Made by a program: the position numbers and the translations under genes. Shown in pieces: positions 1-8,137 of a stretch of 23,752 nucleotides of DNA (positions are counted from its first letter, which is position 1; every line of letters starts with the position of its first letter). The stretch is from a virus, in the IMG/VR virus record IMGVR_UViG_3300025913_000937, positions 1 through 23,752 of that record. One strand, written 5' to 3'. The notes under the pieces are model-generated. The model did not search any database, was not told the origin of the DNA, and saw nothing but the letters and a program-made list of their open reading frames with translations.

Positions 1-378
1 TCAGCGGGCATGTCCACCCGCGGCGCAGCCGGCGAGCGCCCTGTCTGTGTCGCACAGCTGCAGGTCAGCGCTCCGCAGACGAGCAAGGCGGGCGGGATCA
101 AGCGGCGCATTGGCGTCCTCCGATTTCAGGGCCTGGGGGGTGAGTTGGGCGACGACGGCGCTGGCCGCGTCACGCTGGCGGACGACGATGTCCACCCGCT
201 GGGCGCTCGCCTGGGCGCCTTGCGTCTCCAGGCCGGCTACGGCGGCCTTCGCGAGGGCCGCCTCGGTCTTCGGCCGTTCGCGGACGGCGTCGTCGTGGCG
301 GCCCTTCCAATAGAGACCAGCCGCCAACGTCAGCAGGGCTGTCGCCGCCGCCAGGATCAGGATCAGGCGCGGGCTCAT
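1..378 (-). CDS. Rz-like inner-membrane spanin (i-spanin)
   Basis: 125-residue protein with one N-terminal membrane segment (about residues 4-22) followed by a charged, Ala/Gln-rich stretch likely to be helical or coiled coil, and a Cys-containing tail. This is the layout of phage i-spanins, which link the inner membrane to an outer-membrane partner and disrupt the outer membrane in the last step of lysis. The ATG at 378 was chosen because it overlaps the endolysin stop in an ATGA junction; a longer reading to 465 would run into the endolysin gene. It is last in the lysis block after two holin-like genes and the endolysin. No o-spanin lipoprotein is visible; it could be nested or lie to the left. 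The family call rests on architecture and position, not on a recognised motif. Confidence 0.68.
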   Translation of the reverse strand: MSPRLILILAAATALLTLAAGLYWKGRHDDAVRERPKTEAALAKAAVAGLETQGAQASAQRVDIVVRQRDAASAVVAQLTPQALKSEDANAPLDPARLARLRSADLQLCDTDRALAGCAAGGHAR

Positions 379-806
379 TGCGGCAGCCCCAGGCCATAAC
401 CGCCGCCGTCGCGCCGGGTCAGCACCTGGCGCCGCAGCCGGGGATCGAAGGAGACGTGAACCCACGTCCCCTCTTCAATCAGCTGGTCGAAGCTGAGCGC
501 CGAGGCGGCGAGCGCCTGGCAGACAGCCAGCGGTTCGCCGAAGCCATAGCAGTTGAAGTCCACCGCGCGCCCGGTGAGATGCGCCGACGTGCGCGAGCCG
601 CCCACCGCCCGGTTCAGTCCCCGGCAGCGATACCCGCTGGAGACGCTGATCACCCGGTCGCCCAGCAAGCGCCGCACCTCCTCCATGCGTGCGGCGGTGG
701 TGCGCAGGGTGCCCACCACCTCGGGCGGCGGGGTGTTGTCGAACTCGCGGTGCTGCGTGCACGCGAGCTCCTCCAGCGCAAAGTGCGCCGTGAGCTGTGT
801 GGCCAT
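375..806 (-). CDS. M15-type peptidase endolysin
   Basis: 143-residue protein of the zinc peptidase M15 (D-Ala-D-Ala carboxypeptidase-like, Peptidase_M15_3) type used by phages to cut peptidoglycan cross-links. The SGYRC motif lies at about residues 57-61. The zinc-binding SAH...G.AVDF block at residues 74-84 supplies His76 and Asp83, and WVHVSF at 115-120 supplies His117, with acidic residues (Glu111/112) just before it. The length matches single-domain phage M15 enzymes. There is no signal peptide, so release to the periplasm should depend on a holin, consistent with the two small membrane proteins just upstream. An AGGA-like ribosome site lies about 10 bases before the ATG. The stop overlaps the spanin start. 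Confidence 0.9.
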   Translation of the reverse strand: MATQLTAHFALEELACTQHREFDNTPPPEVVGTLRTTAARMEEVRRLLGDRVISVSSGYRCRGLNRAVGGSRTSAHLTGRAVDFNCYGFGEPLAVCQALAASALSFDQLIEEGTWVHVSFDPRLRRQVLTRRDGGGYGLGLPQ

Positions 807-836
807 GGCCCTAAGTCCTGTCTTCGAAAGGTGTGG

Positions 837-1079
837 CTAGTCCGCGGCGGTGCTGCGGGCGGCGTGGGCGAGCTTCGCCCAGTCGGTGACCGTGGCGCCG
901 GCCAGGTAGAGGGTGGCCAGCACGACGTTGGCCCCGATCAACGCCAGCCCAAGCCATTTCAGCGCCTCGGCGCTGTCGACGCGGCAGACGATGACGCCCA
1001 GGCCGGCGGCGTTCAGCAACGTCACGGCATAGGTGTAGATCCGCCGCCAGAGCCAGCGGACCTCAATGGGCGGTGACAT
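837..1079 (-). CDS. Holin-like two-helix membrane protein
   Basis: 80-residue protein with two predicted membrane helices (about residues 14-32 and 40-60), a basic WRRIY stretch before the first and a short charged tail. Size, topology and position directly before the endolysin fit a class II-like phage holin, which would form the hole that lets the M15 enzyme out. Its start lies inside the end of the upstream small membrane gene (17-base overlap), so translation is probably coupled. I do not recognise a specific holin family; a structural membrane protein is possible. Confidence 0.6.
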   Translation of the reverse strand: MSPPIEVRWLWRRIYTYAVTLLNAAGLGVIVCRVDSAEALKWLGLALIGANVVLATLYLAGATVTDWAKLAHAARSTAAD

Positions 1080-1335
1080 CGGCGACCTCCTGCACGGTTG
1101 TGGGACGCGCCGCTTCCAGATGCGCGAGCCGCGCCTGGCTCCCGGCCCAGACCTGGGCCATCGCCCAGGCCAGCATCGACACCGCGATGACCCAGAAGCG
1201 GTTCTTCAGGCCCTCGACGGCCTTCAGCGTGTTGGCGGCCGAGTGCTTGATCTCGCCGAGCCGCTCTTCGCAGCGGGACTCGTGATCGGTGAGGCGCTGT
1301 TCGAGCGAGACAATTCGTTCACCGGTTGCTTTCAT
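1063..1335 (-). CDS. Small coiled-coil membrane protein, holin/antiholin-like
   Basis: 90-residue protein with a charged N-terminal helix likely to form a coiled coil (about residues 5-44), one membrane segment (47-64) and a polar tail. This resembles XhlA-type proteins that accompany holins. Its ATG overlaps the stop of the upstream virion gene (ATGA), and its 3' end overlaps the next holin-like gene by 17 bases. Together these mark the start of the lysis block. A role as second holin or antiholin is inferred from layout only. Confidence 0.55.
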   Translation of the reverse strand: MKATGERIVSLEQRLTDHESRCEERLGEIKHSAANTLKAVEGLKNRFWVIAVSMLAWAMAQVWAGSQARLAHLEAARPTTVQEVADVTAH

Positions 1336-2216
1336 GAGCCAAACTTGAAGATCTTCGAAAGCGCGTCGCCACTGTCGAAGCTGGCGTTGACGCCAGTGAC
1401 CTGCCCCTTTTGCATCGTGCTCGACGTTCCGTCGCTCGTCTGCCCGGTGAACAGGTTGATCGGCAGGCCGCTCAGCATGGCCACGATCTGCGCCGTGCTG
1501 GTCACCGGAGCCTGGGCCTGCTGCTGGGCGACGTTGCGCAGGTCGTCGCCGGTCGCCGTCTGAGTCGCGATGTTCGCCCGTTGGTTAGCCCCATACTGGC
1601 CCGCGATGTTGGCCATCTGCTGCGCCGCGGCCAGCCGTTGGTTCTCCTGCTGCTGCTGCAACTGCGCCTGCGAGGTGGCTCCGCCCAACGCCTGGGCGTA
1701 GCCCTGCGAGCGCAGGGTCCCGAGCGTCGTCGCTCGCGCCCGCGCCAACTCGCCCTCGGTCGCCGACTGCGTCAGGGCCGCGCCCGAGCCGCCGAACGCC
1801 CCTGAGCCCGCCAAGTCCAGCGCCTGCTGCGCCCGCACCCGGCCGTCATTGGCGTCCAGGTCCGCCGACGTCGCGTTCACGACGTTCTTCAGGTAGGGGT
1901 CCATGAACCGGCCGATGTAGTCGGCGATGTTCGGCGTGTCGGTGTTCGCCACCGCGCCGGAAAGCTGCTCCGCCGCGTCATAGTCCCAGGGCGTCCCCGA
2001 GAGGTTCGTGGCGTTGCCGGCCGCCAGGTTCTGCAAGGGGTCGGGCGGCGCCACCAGGCTCTGTGGATTGTTGTCCAGCAGGCTGCCCACGCGCCCCGAA
2101 ACGTTCTGCGTCAGGCTGGACGCCCAGTCCGGCACAACCGGCGTCGTCGTGGAGCTGGTGGTGGTGTTGGAACTGCCACTCGTGTTCGTCTTCGAGCCGC
2201 CGATTTTCAAGCTCAT
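1332..2216 (-). CDS. Q/A-rich virion protein, possible ejection/internal protein
   Basis: 294-residue soluble protein. The N-terminus is Ser/Thr/Asn-rich, an Ala/Gln-rich helical middle (about 130-240) contains a run of glutamines, and a polar tail ends in KIFKFGS. It lies between the large structural protein plus GNAT-like gene and the lysis block, where podovirus-like phages often encode internal virion or DNA-ejection proteins. The helix-rich, low-complexity composition suits such proteins, but I see no diagnostic domain. The start at 2216 directly abuts the stop of the preceding gene. Alternatives are a tail needle or another minor virion component. Confidence 0.5.
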   Translation of the reverse strand: MSLKIGGSKTNTSGSSNTTTSSTTTPVVPDWASSLTQNVSGRVGSLLDNNPQSLVAPPDPLQNLAAGNATNLSGTPWDYDAAEQLSGAVANTDTPNIADYIGRFMDPYLKNVVNATSADLDANDGRVRAQQALDLAGSGAFGGSGAALTQSATEGELARARATTLGTLRSQGYAQALGGATSQAQLQQQQENQRLAAAQQMANIAGQYGANQRANIATQTATGDDLRNVAQQQAQAPVTSTAQIVAMLSGLPINLFTGQTSDGTSSTMQKGQVTGVNASFDSGDALSKIFKFGS

Positions 2217-2585
2217 CTAGAGGTCCTTTGCGATGATCCGCGCCAGCGGCGCATAGCCCTGCGATTTCAAGGTCCGCTCCCAGCCGGCGCGGCCGATCAC
2301 CAGCGCCCGGCGGCAGCCCATGTCCCGTCCCCAGGCCTCCGCCCGCGGCAGGATTTCATCTTCCAGTTCCTGGCGTTCGCCGCCGGCCAGCCAGATCAGC
2401 AGCCGCAGCTCGCCCGGATCGCGCTCCACCGCCGCCACCAGCGCGCTGCGCGCGCCGGCCCACAACCGCGCCTCGCCGCGTGTGACGGCCGCCCGCACAT
2501 CATCCAGCGAATGGGTTCGGCCCGCGTGCGCCAGCGCCGCGTCCAGCCACGGCGCGCATCGCTGCCAGTCCGCCTCGCAGCTCAC
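2217..2585 (-). CDS. GNAT-like phage protein, T7 gp13-type
   Basis: 122-residue protein starting at GTG 2585, whose GTGA overlaps the stop of the upstream structural gene. A longer in-frame reading upstream would run inside that gene and is rejected. The central WLAGG segment, the WGRDMGC stretch and the C-terminal IGRAGWERTLKSQGY motif match a family of short acetyltransferase-like (GNAT-fold) proteins often encoded among phage virion genes, for example the T7 gp13 type. The exact role of these proteins is not established to my knowledge; they may be assembly or virion-associated proteins rather than enzymes. Confidence in the gene is high, in the fold moderate. Confidence 0.65.
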   Translation of the reverse strand: MSCEADWQRCAPWLDAALAHAGRTHSLDDVRAAVTRGEARLWAGARSALVAAVERDPGELRLLIWLAGGERQELEDEILPRAEAWGRDMGCRRALVIGRAGWERTLKSQGYAPLARIIAKDL

Positions 2586-4114
2586 CTCTGGCCCGCCGGC
2601 GTCGCGTCGAACACCGGCTGGCCGATCCGACAGGCGGTCGGCGCGCTCGATCCCGCGAAGGTCACCTTGAACAGTCGCCCGGAGATCAGGATGTCGGCCT
2701 TGGCGTCGCCCGGAGCCATGGCCGGAGCGGCTACGACCTGTTCGACATCCTGCGGATGGCGTCGCGCGGCGATGGTGACGTTCACCCGCCCCTGCTGGTC
2801 CTTGAAGTCGGGCCAAATCTCGCGGACCAGCAGGCAGGTCTCCGGGTCGAGGTAGCTGTCGGCCGTTTCGATGAACCAGGAAAACGCCTGGCCGTCCGCC
2901 GAATGCCCTTTTTCGTGGTGATAGACGTGGCCGTCGAAGGTGACGCCGATGGGGTAGAGCGATGGCCCGGCGTCGACGAAGGCGGTGCGCGCCATGACAC
3001 CCCGGTGCCAGGCCCCGGCGTCCGCGCCGCTCAGCGCTAGGGCAAGGTAGCGGCTGTTCTCATAGCCGTCCCGGCTGTCCGGATAGTCGAAGCGCACCTC
3101 CGAAAATTCTCCGTTCGACGAGGCCACCACCTTATCGCCCTGGCTCGCGGCCAGCCGCTCGGCGAAGTCGCCTCGGATCGGGCATGGGATCGGCTGCGGC
3201 TGTCCGCCGACGCCATAGCTGTGGAACTGCCGGTCCGGGCTGACCCAGAAGGCGGTCTGGCCGACCACCACCGCCGCGTTCGGCCCGATCAGCCCACAGT
3301 TGCGCCCGACGCGGTCGAACCGCCACGGCTGATTGAGCGAGCCGACGAAGGTCCCCAGGAAGAGGGCGTCGCTGGTCCACACCAGCATGTAGGGTCCCGC
3401 CATCCGGCCGGCGACGATCCGTCCGCCGCCGGTCAGCACATATTCCCGCGCGGTCGATCCCGACGCCGTGGTGCTCCACTGGGTGTTGTCGCGGATCGAC
3501 GAATGCCGGATGCACAGCGGGTTGAAGACGCCGCCCACTTCCTGATTGCACCCCAGCGCGAAGGCCTGGTAGCCGCCGTTCAGCGGCGCCACCAGCATGT
3601 AGGTCACGTTCGCCGGCGCGCCGGCCAGCGGCGCCGCCTTCGAAGCGGTGTTGTTGGTCCAGGTGAAGATCGTCTGGTTGCGCGGGCTCGCCAGGAGGTT
3701 CTCGCCCCAGGCCCCGAACGACCAGGTCAGCGGGAAATAGTCCGTTGTCGAGGGCTGCCCGAACCCCCCGATCCCATAGGCGCCGGTGCCATAGCCGGCG
3801 CTCCCCGCGCCGTCGATGGCGCCCGCGGTGAAGCCGGTGGCCGGCGTGATGTCGAACAGCGACCCGCCCTGCCAGAGCTGCAGGGCCGAATGGGCGCCGA
3901 AGGCGATGTTCAGTTGCGCCTTGTTGTCCGTCCACGGGAAGGCCGTCCGGCACACGCCGGCCAGCGGCGCCGGGGTCAGGCTCTCCCAACCGCCGATCAC
4001 CTGCGCCCGCCCTAGCCGGAACCGGACGTTCGATCCGTCCGCCCATCGGCCGGTGTCCGCGAAGCTGGTGTCGTCGCCGTTCAGGCCAGGCGGCAGGTCG
4101 AGCGGAATTCGCAT
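2582..4114 (-). CDS. Large phage structural protein (tail tube/stabilisation type)
   Basis: 510-residue protein beginning MRIPLDLPPGLNGDDT, followed by GRWADGSNVRFR and IGGWESL, an N-terminal signature I associate with a virion-protein family in podovirus-like phages and prophages. Repeated W/F-rich beta-type segments (for example WSFGAWGEN and WTSDALFLG) suggest a beta-propeller-like fold, as in tail tubular or packaged-DNA stabilisation proteins. The ATG at 4114 fits the conserved N-terminus; the frame stays open to 4576 but that extension lies opposite the divergent glycosyltransferase gene. It is followed by the GNAT-like gene with a 4-base GTGA overlap. The virion role is well supported by family and context, but the exact position in the particle is not. 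Confidence 0.65.
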   Translation of the reverse strand: MRIPLDLPPGLNGDDTSFADTGRWADGSNVRFRLGRAQVIGGWESLTPAPLAGVCRTAFPWTDNKAQLNIAFGAHSALQLWQGGSLFDITPATGFTAGAIDGAGSAGYGTGAYGIGGFGQPSTTDYFPLTWSFGAWGENLLASPRNQTIFTWTNNTASKAAPLAGAPANVTYMLVAPLNGGYQAFALGCNQEVGGVFNPLCIRHSSIRDNTQWSTTASGSTAREYVLTGGGRIVAGRMAGPYMLVWTSDALFLGTFVGSLNQPWRFDRVGRNCGLIGPNAAVVVGQTAFWVSPDRQFHSYGVGGQPQPIPCPIRGDFAERLAASQGDKVVASSNGEFSEVRFDYPDSRDGYENSRYLALALSGADAGAWHRGVMARTAFVDAGPSLYPIGVTFDGHVYHHEKGHSADGQAFSWFIETADSYLDPETCLLVREIWPDFKDQQGRVNVTIAARRHPQDVEQVVAAPAMAPGDAKADILISGRLFKVTFAGSSAPTACRIGQPVFDATPAGQR

Positions 4115-4199
4115 GGCTTGATCCGTCAGAACCGCCGGACGCTTGGCCCGGCTGAAGATGAGGCCGCGCGCCTCGGAGGGTTTTGCTTGTGGCCGCAAG

Positions 4200-4216
4200 G
4201 CCGCTAGGAGAGCGGC
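4200..4216 (+). promoter_or_regulatory. Hairpin with ribosome binding site in the loop
   Basis: A perfect 6-bp inverted repeat, GCCGCT and AGCGGC, encloses AGGAG, and the stem abuts the ATG at 4217. AGGAG is the only good Shine-Dalgarno for the glycosyltransferase gene, so the hairpin could modulate its translation. The structure is seen directly; regulation is inferred. Confidence 0.5.
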
Positions 4217-5890
4217 ATGACCCCGCCACCCACCGACGCCGTCATTCGCTTCGAGCCCGACGGGTTCGACCTGAACAGGCCGTGGCTGCTTGGCCGCCAG
4301 TCGGCGGGCCACAGCTTCCTGCGCGCGGCCGTGGAAGGCCGCGGCGAGGGCCCGGTCTACGCCTACACCGCCAACCACGGCTCGGCGCAGATGTTCAGCC
4401 GCATGGTGCGCGGCTTCGACGCCGCCGCCGAACCGGCGTGGATCCGCGGCGAGCAACTCGATCAGATCGGCCGCACCCGCGGCGTCCTCTATCTCGCCGA
4501 TCCGGGGCTGACCCACTTCGCCCGGCCCCGCATGCGGGTGGGCGCCGCGCGCTATTCCCTGTGCGGCGTCACCCACACCCTGGCCACCGCCGGCGTCCAG
4601 CAGCTTATCGCCGAACTGCTGTCAGAGGCGGTCATGCCCTGGGACGCCCTCATCTGCACCTCGACCGCGGCGCTGAAGAACGTCGAGGTCGTGCTGGAAG
4701 CCCAGGCTGACTTCCTGAAATGGCGCTTCGGCCCCGACATCCGGCTTCGCCCGCCGCAGCTGCCGGTCATTCCGCTGGGCGTCCATTGCAAGGACTTCGC
4801 CTTCAGCGCCGACGACAAGGCCGCCGCGCGCCAAGCGCTCGGTCTCGCCGACGACGAGGTCGCCGCGCTCTACGTCGGCCGCCTGGTCCACACCGGCAAG
4901 GCGCACCCCTTCCCCGTCTTCCACAGCCTGCAGGCCGCGGCCCGGCGCACCGGCAAGAAGCTCGCCCTGATCCTCTGCGGCCGCGCCAAGCGCGAGGAGA
5001 CCGCGGCCGCCTACGTGGCCTCGGCCGCGAAGCACGCCCCCGACGTCCGCCTGATCCAGGTGGACAGCCGCGAGGACGCCGCGCGTCGGCAAGCCTGGGC
5101 GGGCGGCGACATCTTCGTCTCCCTGGCCGACGGCATCCAGGAGACCTTCGGACTGACCCCTGTCGAGGCCATGGCGTCCGGCCTTCCGGCCGTGGTCACC
5201 GACTACAACGGATACCGCGACACCGTGCGCGACGGCGTCGACGGCTTCCGCGTCGCCACCTGGGCCCCCTCGCCCGGCCGCGCCGGCGAGGCCTATGCGC
5301 TTCGCCAGGAACTCGGGCTCCTGGACTACGACAACTACTGCTGGGCCGCCGGTTCGGCGACCTCGGTGGACCTGGCCCAGCTGACCGACCGGATCACCGC
5401 CCTCGTGGAACAGCCCGACCTTCGCCGCCGGCTGGGCGAGGCCGGCCAGGCCCGCGCGCGCCAGCACTTCGACTGGCCCCATGTCTACCGCCAATACCAG
5501 GCGCTCTGGGCCGATCTCAATGCCCGCCGCGCCGCGGCCGCCGCGGACCCTGACCAGCGCAAGTGGATCGCCGCTACGCCGACCGCGCCGCCCTCGCGGC
5601 TCGATCCCTTCCTCAGCTTCGGCCACTACCCCACCGCCCGGATCGGCGCCGACACCCGCGTCGCCCTGGCCCCCGGGGCCACCCTCGAGACCTATCGCGA
5701 CCGCCTGACCGACGACCTCTTCCCCGACACCGGCGTGCCGGAGAAGATCGTATTGCCGATGTGGACCCTCCTCGAAACCGCCGAACGCCCCGTCACCGAC
5801 CTCGCCAAAGCCGCCGACCTCTCCCCAGGCTGGGCGATCATCGTCGTCGGAGCCCTGGCGAAGATGGGGCTGGTGGTGGTGGGAGGATGA
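4217..5890 (+). CDS. Glycosyltransferase, GT4 family
   Basis: 557-residue retaining GT-B glycosyltransferase. The donor-site half contains ALYVGRLVHTGK (about 217-228) and DIFVSLADGIQETFG...E (298-317), where Glu309 and Glu317 form the EX7E-type pair, followed by ASGLPAVVTDYNGYRD. Substrate is unknown; such enzymes usually extend cell-surface glycans. A further segment of about 80 residues at the C-terminus may be a small helical domain. The gene runs against the surrounding virion genes and heads a two-gene plus-strand block with the TPR protein downstream. In a prophage this suggests a lysogenic conversion cargo that alters host surface sugars, though modifying a virion protein is also possible. 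GC content is high, like the virion genes. Confidence 0.85.
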   Translation: MTPPPTDAVIRFEPDGFDLNRPWLLGRQSAGHSFLRAAVEGRGEGPVYAYTANHGSAQMFSRMVRGFDAAAEPAWIRGEQLDQIGRTRGVLYLADPGLTHFARPRMRVGAARYSLCGVTHTLATAGVQQLIAELLSEAVMPWDALICTSTAALKNVEVVLEAQADFLKWRFGPDIRLRPPQLPVIPLGVHCKDFAFSADDKAAARQALGLADDEVAALYVGRLVHTGKAHPFPVFHSLQAAARRTGKKLALILCGRAKREETAAAYVASAAKHAPDVRLIQVDSREDAARRQAWAGGDIFVSLADGIQETFGLTPVEAMASGLPAVVTDYNGYRDTVRDGVDGFRVATWAPSPGRAGEAYALRQELGLLDYDNYCWAAGSATSVDLAQLTDRITALVEQPDLRRRLGEAGQARARQHFDWPHVYRQYQALWADLNARRAAAAADPDQRKWIAATPTAPPSRLDPFLSFGHYPTARIGADTRVALAPGATLETYRDRLTDDLFPDTGVPEKIVLPMWTLLETAERPVTDLAKAADLSPGWAIIVVGALAKMGLVVVGG

Positions 5891-5967
5891 ACCGGCAATT
5901 CAAACCTGCTGAATTCGCGATATGTGGGTGCCGCGAACCCAACACGTCTGACCGCTAGGGGTCTCAA

Positions 5968-6987
5968 TTGTCTGAAGTTATGGTCCTAGCCGACCGCGAA
6001 CGACATGCTGGAAATCTTGAAGCTGCCGCCTTGCTCTATCGACAGGCGCTGGCCGCCCATCCGGTTGCGGCCCGTCATCCTCTGGGGGTCGCGCTCTCCG
6101 CTCTCGGCCGAACCGAAGAAGCCGAAAAATACCTTCGTGAGGCAATTGCTTTGTCGCCAAACTATTGGCCAGCCCAGCATAGCTTGGCTCTCCTTCTACT
6201 GAGCCTAGGTCGATACGAAGAAGGCTGGCGGTTTTATGAGAGCCGTCGAGAGATACCTTCATTGGGACCATCGTCTCCCAATCTACCGGTTCCGGAATGG
6301 CGCGGCGAACCCGTGGCGGGCAAACGAATACTTGTACTTGGTGAGCAAGGACTCGGCGACCAGATTATGTTTGCCCGCTTTCTAAGTATCCTTAGAGCCA
6401 AGGAAGCTGAGGTGTTTTACGTCTGTGCCGCGCCACTAAACAGGTTGTTTCCTGGCTCCTTGCCGATGGGCGCGCGCAACACTATGCCACGGCCGGATTT
6501 CTGGGTATTTGTTGGAAGCCTGCCGGGGCGTTTGGGTGTGACGCTCGAAACTTTGCCCGAGCCGATAAGCATCGACATCGCGCTTTCGACTGGCGGCGGG
6601 ACAGGCGTCGTCACCGCGGGAAACTCCCTACTCGGCCGCGACTCACAGCGGTCTCTTCGAGGTGAAGATGCCGCCCGACTCCGTTCCCTCGGACGCGACC
6701 TTAGTCCCGAAGCGACCGGCGCCGTCGATTTCTTAGAGACCGCAGAAATCGTCGCCCGACTCGACCGAATAATTACGGTCGATACGGCGATGGCGCATCT
6801 CGCCGGTTCCATGGGCAAGCCCACGTCGGTCCTGATCCAGGCCGAACAAGCGGACTGGCGGTGGCTCCGCGACCGCACGGACTCGCCATGGTATCCGAGT
6901 GTCCGATTGTATCGTCAGGCCAAGATGGGCGATTGGCGGCCAGTTCTTGAGGAGGTTGCAGGCGGCGACGAGCGGCACGCTAGATAG
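5968..6987 (+). CDS. TPR protein with GT9/GT41-like C-terminal domain
   Basis: 339-residue protein. The N-terminal ~95 residues hold TPR-like helical pairs (AALLYRQALAAHP, ALGRTEEAEKYLREAI, SLGRYEEGWRFYE). The remainder matches a family of TPR-linked GT-B proteins: GEQGLGDQIMFARF at about 126-139, AGNSLLGRDSQRSL, then DTAMAHLAGSMGKP and DWRWLRDRTDSPWYPS. The start is either TTG 5968 or ATG 5980; neither has a strong ribosome site. The segment after GLGDQ looks shorter than in longer family members I recall (around 500 residues), so catalysis is uncertain. Base composition is visibly lower in GC than the neighbouring GT4 gene, suggesting a separate transfer. It probably acts with the GT4 enzyme on surface polysaccharide. 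Confidence 0.75.
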   Translation: MSEVMVLADRERHAGNLEAAALLYRQALAAHPVAARHPLGVALSALGRTEEAEKYLREAIALSPNYWPAQHSLALLLLSLGRYEEGWRFYESRREIPSLGPSSPNLPVPEWRGEPVAGKRILVLGEQGLGDQIMFARFLSILRAKEAEVFYVCAAPLNRLFPGSLPMGARNTMPRPDFWVFVGSLPGRLGVTLETLPEPISIDIALSTGGGTGVVTAGNSLLGRDSQRSLRGEDAARLRSLGRDLSPEATGAVDFLETAEIVARLDRIITVDTAMAHLAGSMGKPTSVLIQAEQADWRWLRDRTDSPWYPSVRLYRQAKMGDWRPVLEEVAGGDERHAR

Positions 6988-7007
6988 CCCGTTTTTGCTA
7001 GGTGGGC

Positions 7008-7718
7008 CTACAGCGCGACATTGAAAGCAAATACGATCACACGGCCCGCAGATCCGGCAGCTGAACTTGCGCCAGAGCCCAACGCCCCGCTGCTGCCTCC
7101 TCCGGGCGCACTGCCAGCTCCGCCCGAGGCGATGCCCCCGTTACCGGCAAAGAGGCCCCCGTCCACCAAATCTAGAAACCCTGCCGCGCCGCCGCCTCCG
7201 CCAGCTATCCCACTATGCGTTCCGCCGACTCCTCCGCCGATTGGCGAGCTGCCGTCGGCACCGGGGGTCGTAGCGCCCCCATTTCGAGCAATGGTCCAGG
7301 GTCCGGAACAAGCCCCACCCGGGGTTGCGATTGTTAGGCCGCCCTTTCCGCCACCTGCCAAAAGGGCCGCGCCCGGAACGGTCACAACAGTGTCAGTCGC
7401 ATCTTGTCCCGGAGCGTTATTCGTTGCCTGACCGGCACCGGGTACGCCTAGCACCCATGAGATGGTTTGCCCCTTCAGCAGTCTCAATCTCTTGAAGCCG
7501 CTTGCTCCTCCGCTCCCGCCTGCACCCGGCGAGACGGGAAAAGAACCACCAGAACCGCCAGGTCCTGTCGCGTAGACAAAAGCCCAAAGGTCTGTCTGCG
7601 CCGTAAGTGACGTATCTCCCAAGGCACTATCCTTGAAGGCCGCGTATCCGGTTAGCAAACGCTTGCGTCCACTCAGATTTTGACCAACAAACCCCCTCAG
7701 ACGTCCCACTTGCGCCAT
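7008..7718 (-). CDS. Glycine-rich tail adhesin/fibre-like protein
   Basis: 236-residue protein. The first ~65 residues are ordinary sequence. The rest is a long Gly/Ala/Ser-rich region with runs such as GGGVGGTHSGIAGGGGGAAG and ends in AGRVIVFAF, the closing beta strand typical of glycine-rich phage receptor-binding domains. Such domains fold as polyglycine-type bundles with variable loops and bind surface receptors. ATG 7718 was chosen over 7733 because it forms a TGATG coupling with the stop of the preceding gene. It lies tail-to-tail with the glycosyltransferase block, 20 bases away, and shares its lower GC. Host-range adhesin is the likely role; exact placement on the particle is not known. 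Confidence 0.6.
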   Translation of the reverse strand: MAQVGRLRGFVGQNLSGRKRLLTGYAAFKDSALGDTSLTAQTDLWAFVYATGPGGSGGSFPVSPGAGGSGGASGFKRLRLLKGQTISWVLGVPGAGQATNNAPGQDATDTVVTVPGAALLAGGGKGGLTIATPGGACSGPWTIARNGGATTPGADGSSPIGGGVGGTHSGIAGGGGGAAGFLDLVDGGLFAGNGGIASGGAGSAPGGGSSGALGSGASSAAGSAGRVIVFAFNVAL

Positions 7719-8125
7719 CAGTAGTTCGCCCATTCGGCTTCGAAGCCGATGGCGCCGGTCACGCCGATCGCGACGAACAGCTGCTCGTTGGGCTGCAAGA
7801 TCTTCGGGTTGTCGTCGGAGTAGCCGAAGTCGGTGGCCGGCGCGGCGGTGGTCTGCGCCATGGTGTAGGCGGCCATCAGCACGCTGTTGGAGAAGTGCTT
7901 GGTCACGCCCGCGTCCGCCGAGCGGAACTCCTGAAGTTGCGTGGCGCCCACGGTGGCGCGCGGAATGGCCCGAAGCTTGGTCAGCCGCGCGCCGGCCGCC
8001 CCCGCCGTGGCGATCAGCACCGTGTTGGTGGGCGAGGTCGTGTAGGTGCTGTTGGCGGTGGCGCAGGCGGCAAAGTTCGACTGCGGCGTCTGCGGCGTGA
8101 TGATCGAGTTGGCTGTGCCGGGCAT
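7718..8125 (-). CDS. Conserved phage structural-type protein
   Basis: 135-residue protein starting MPGTANSIITPQTPQ, with Ala/Thr-rich beta-type segments (TNTVLIATAGAAGARLTKL) and an ending GFEAEWANY. It has no signal peptide or membrane helix. A strong AAGGAG precedes the ATG at 8125, and the stop is coupled to the glycine-rich adhesin gene through TGATG. Similar proteins with this opening accompany tail-fibre genes in alphaproteobacterial prophages as far as I recall. A fibre-associated or decoration protein is likely; its function is not recognised from sequence. Confidence 0.5.
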   Translation of the reverse strand: MPGTANSIITPQTPQSNFAACATANSTYTTSPTNTVLIATAGAAGARLTKLRAIPRATVGATQLQEFRSADAGVTKHFSNSVLMAAYTMAQTTAAPATDFGYSDDNPKILQPNEQLFVAIGVTGAIGFEAEWANY

Positions 8126-8137
8126 GGGCTTGGCTCC

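Noticed and set aside
378-1076. Long plus-strand open frame of 232 codons opposite the endolysin and holin-like genes
   Set aside because: It is antisense to recognisable lysis genes, has no ribosome site, and its Arg/Gly/Pro-rich translation is typical of high-GC shadow frames.
4622-5626. 334-codon minus-strand frame opposite the GT4 glycosyltransferase
   Set aside because: The plus strand has conserved GT4 motifs; the minus-strand product is Gly/Ala/Arg-rich without domain features.
6988-7007. Possible terminator between the TPR gene and the adhesin gene
   Set aside because: Only a short imperfect stem (about TAGCCC with GGGCCTA) around a T-rich loop; too weak to call.
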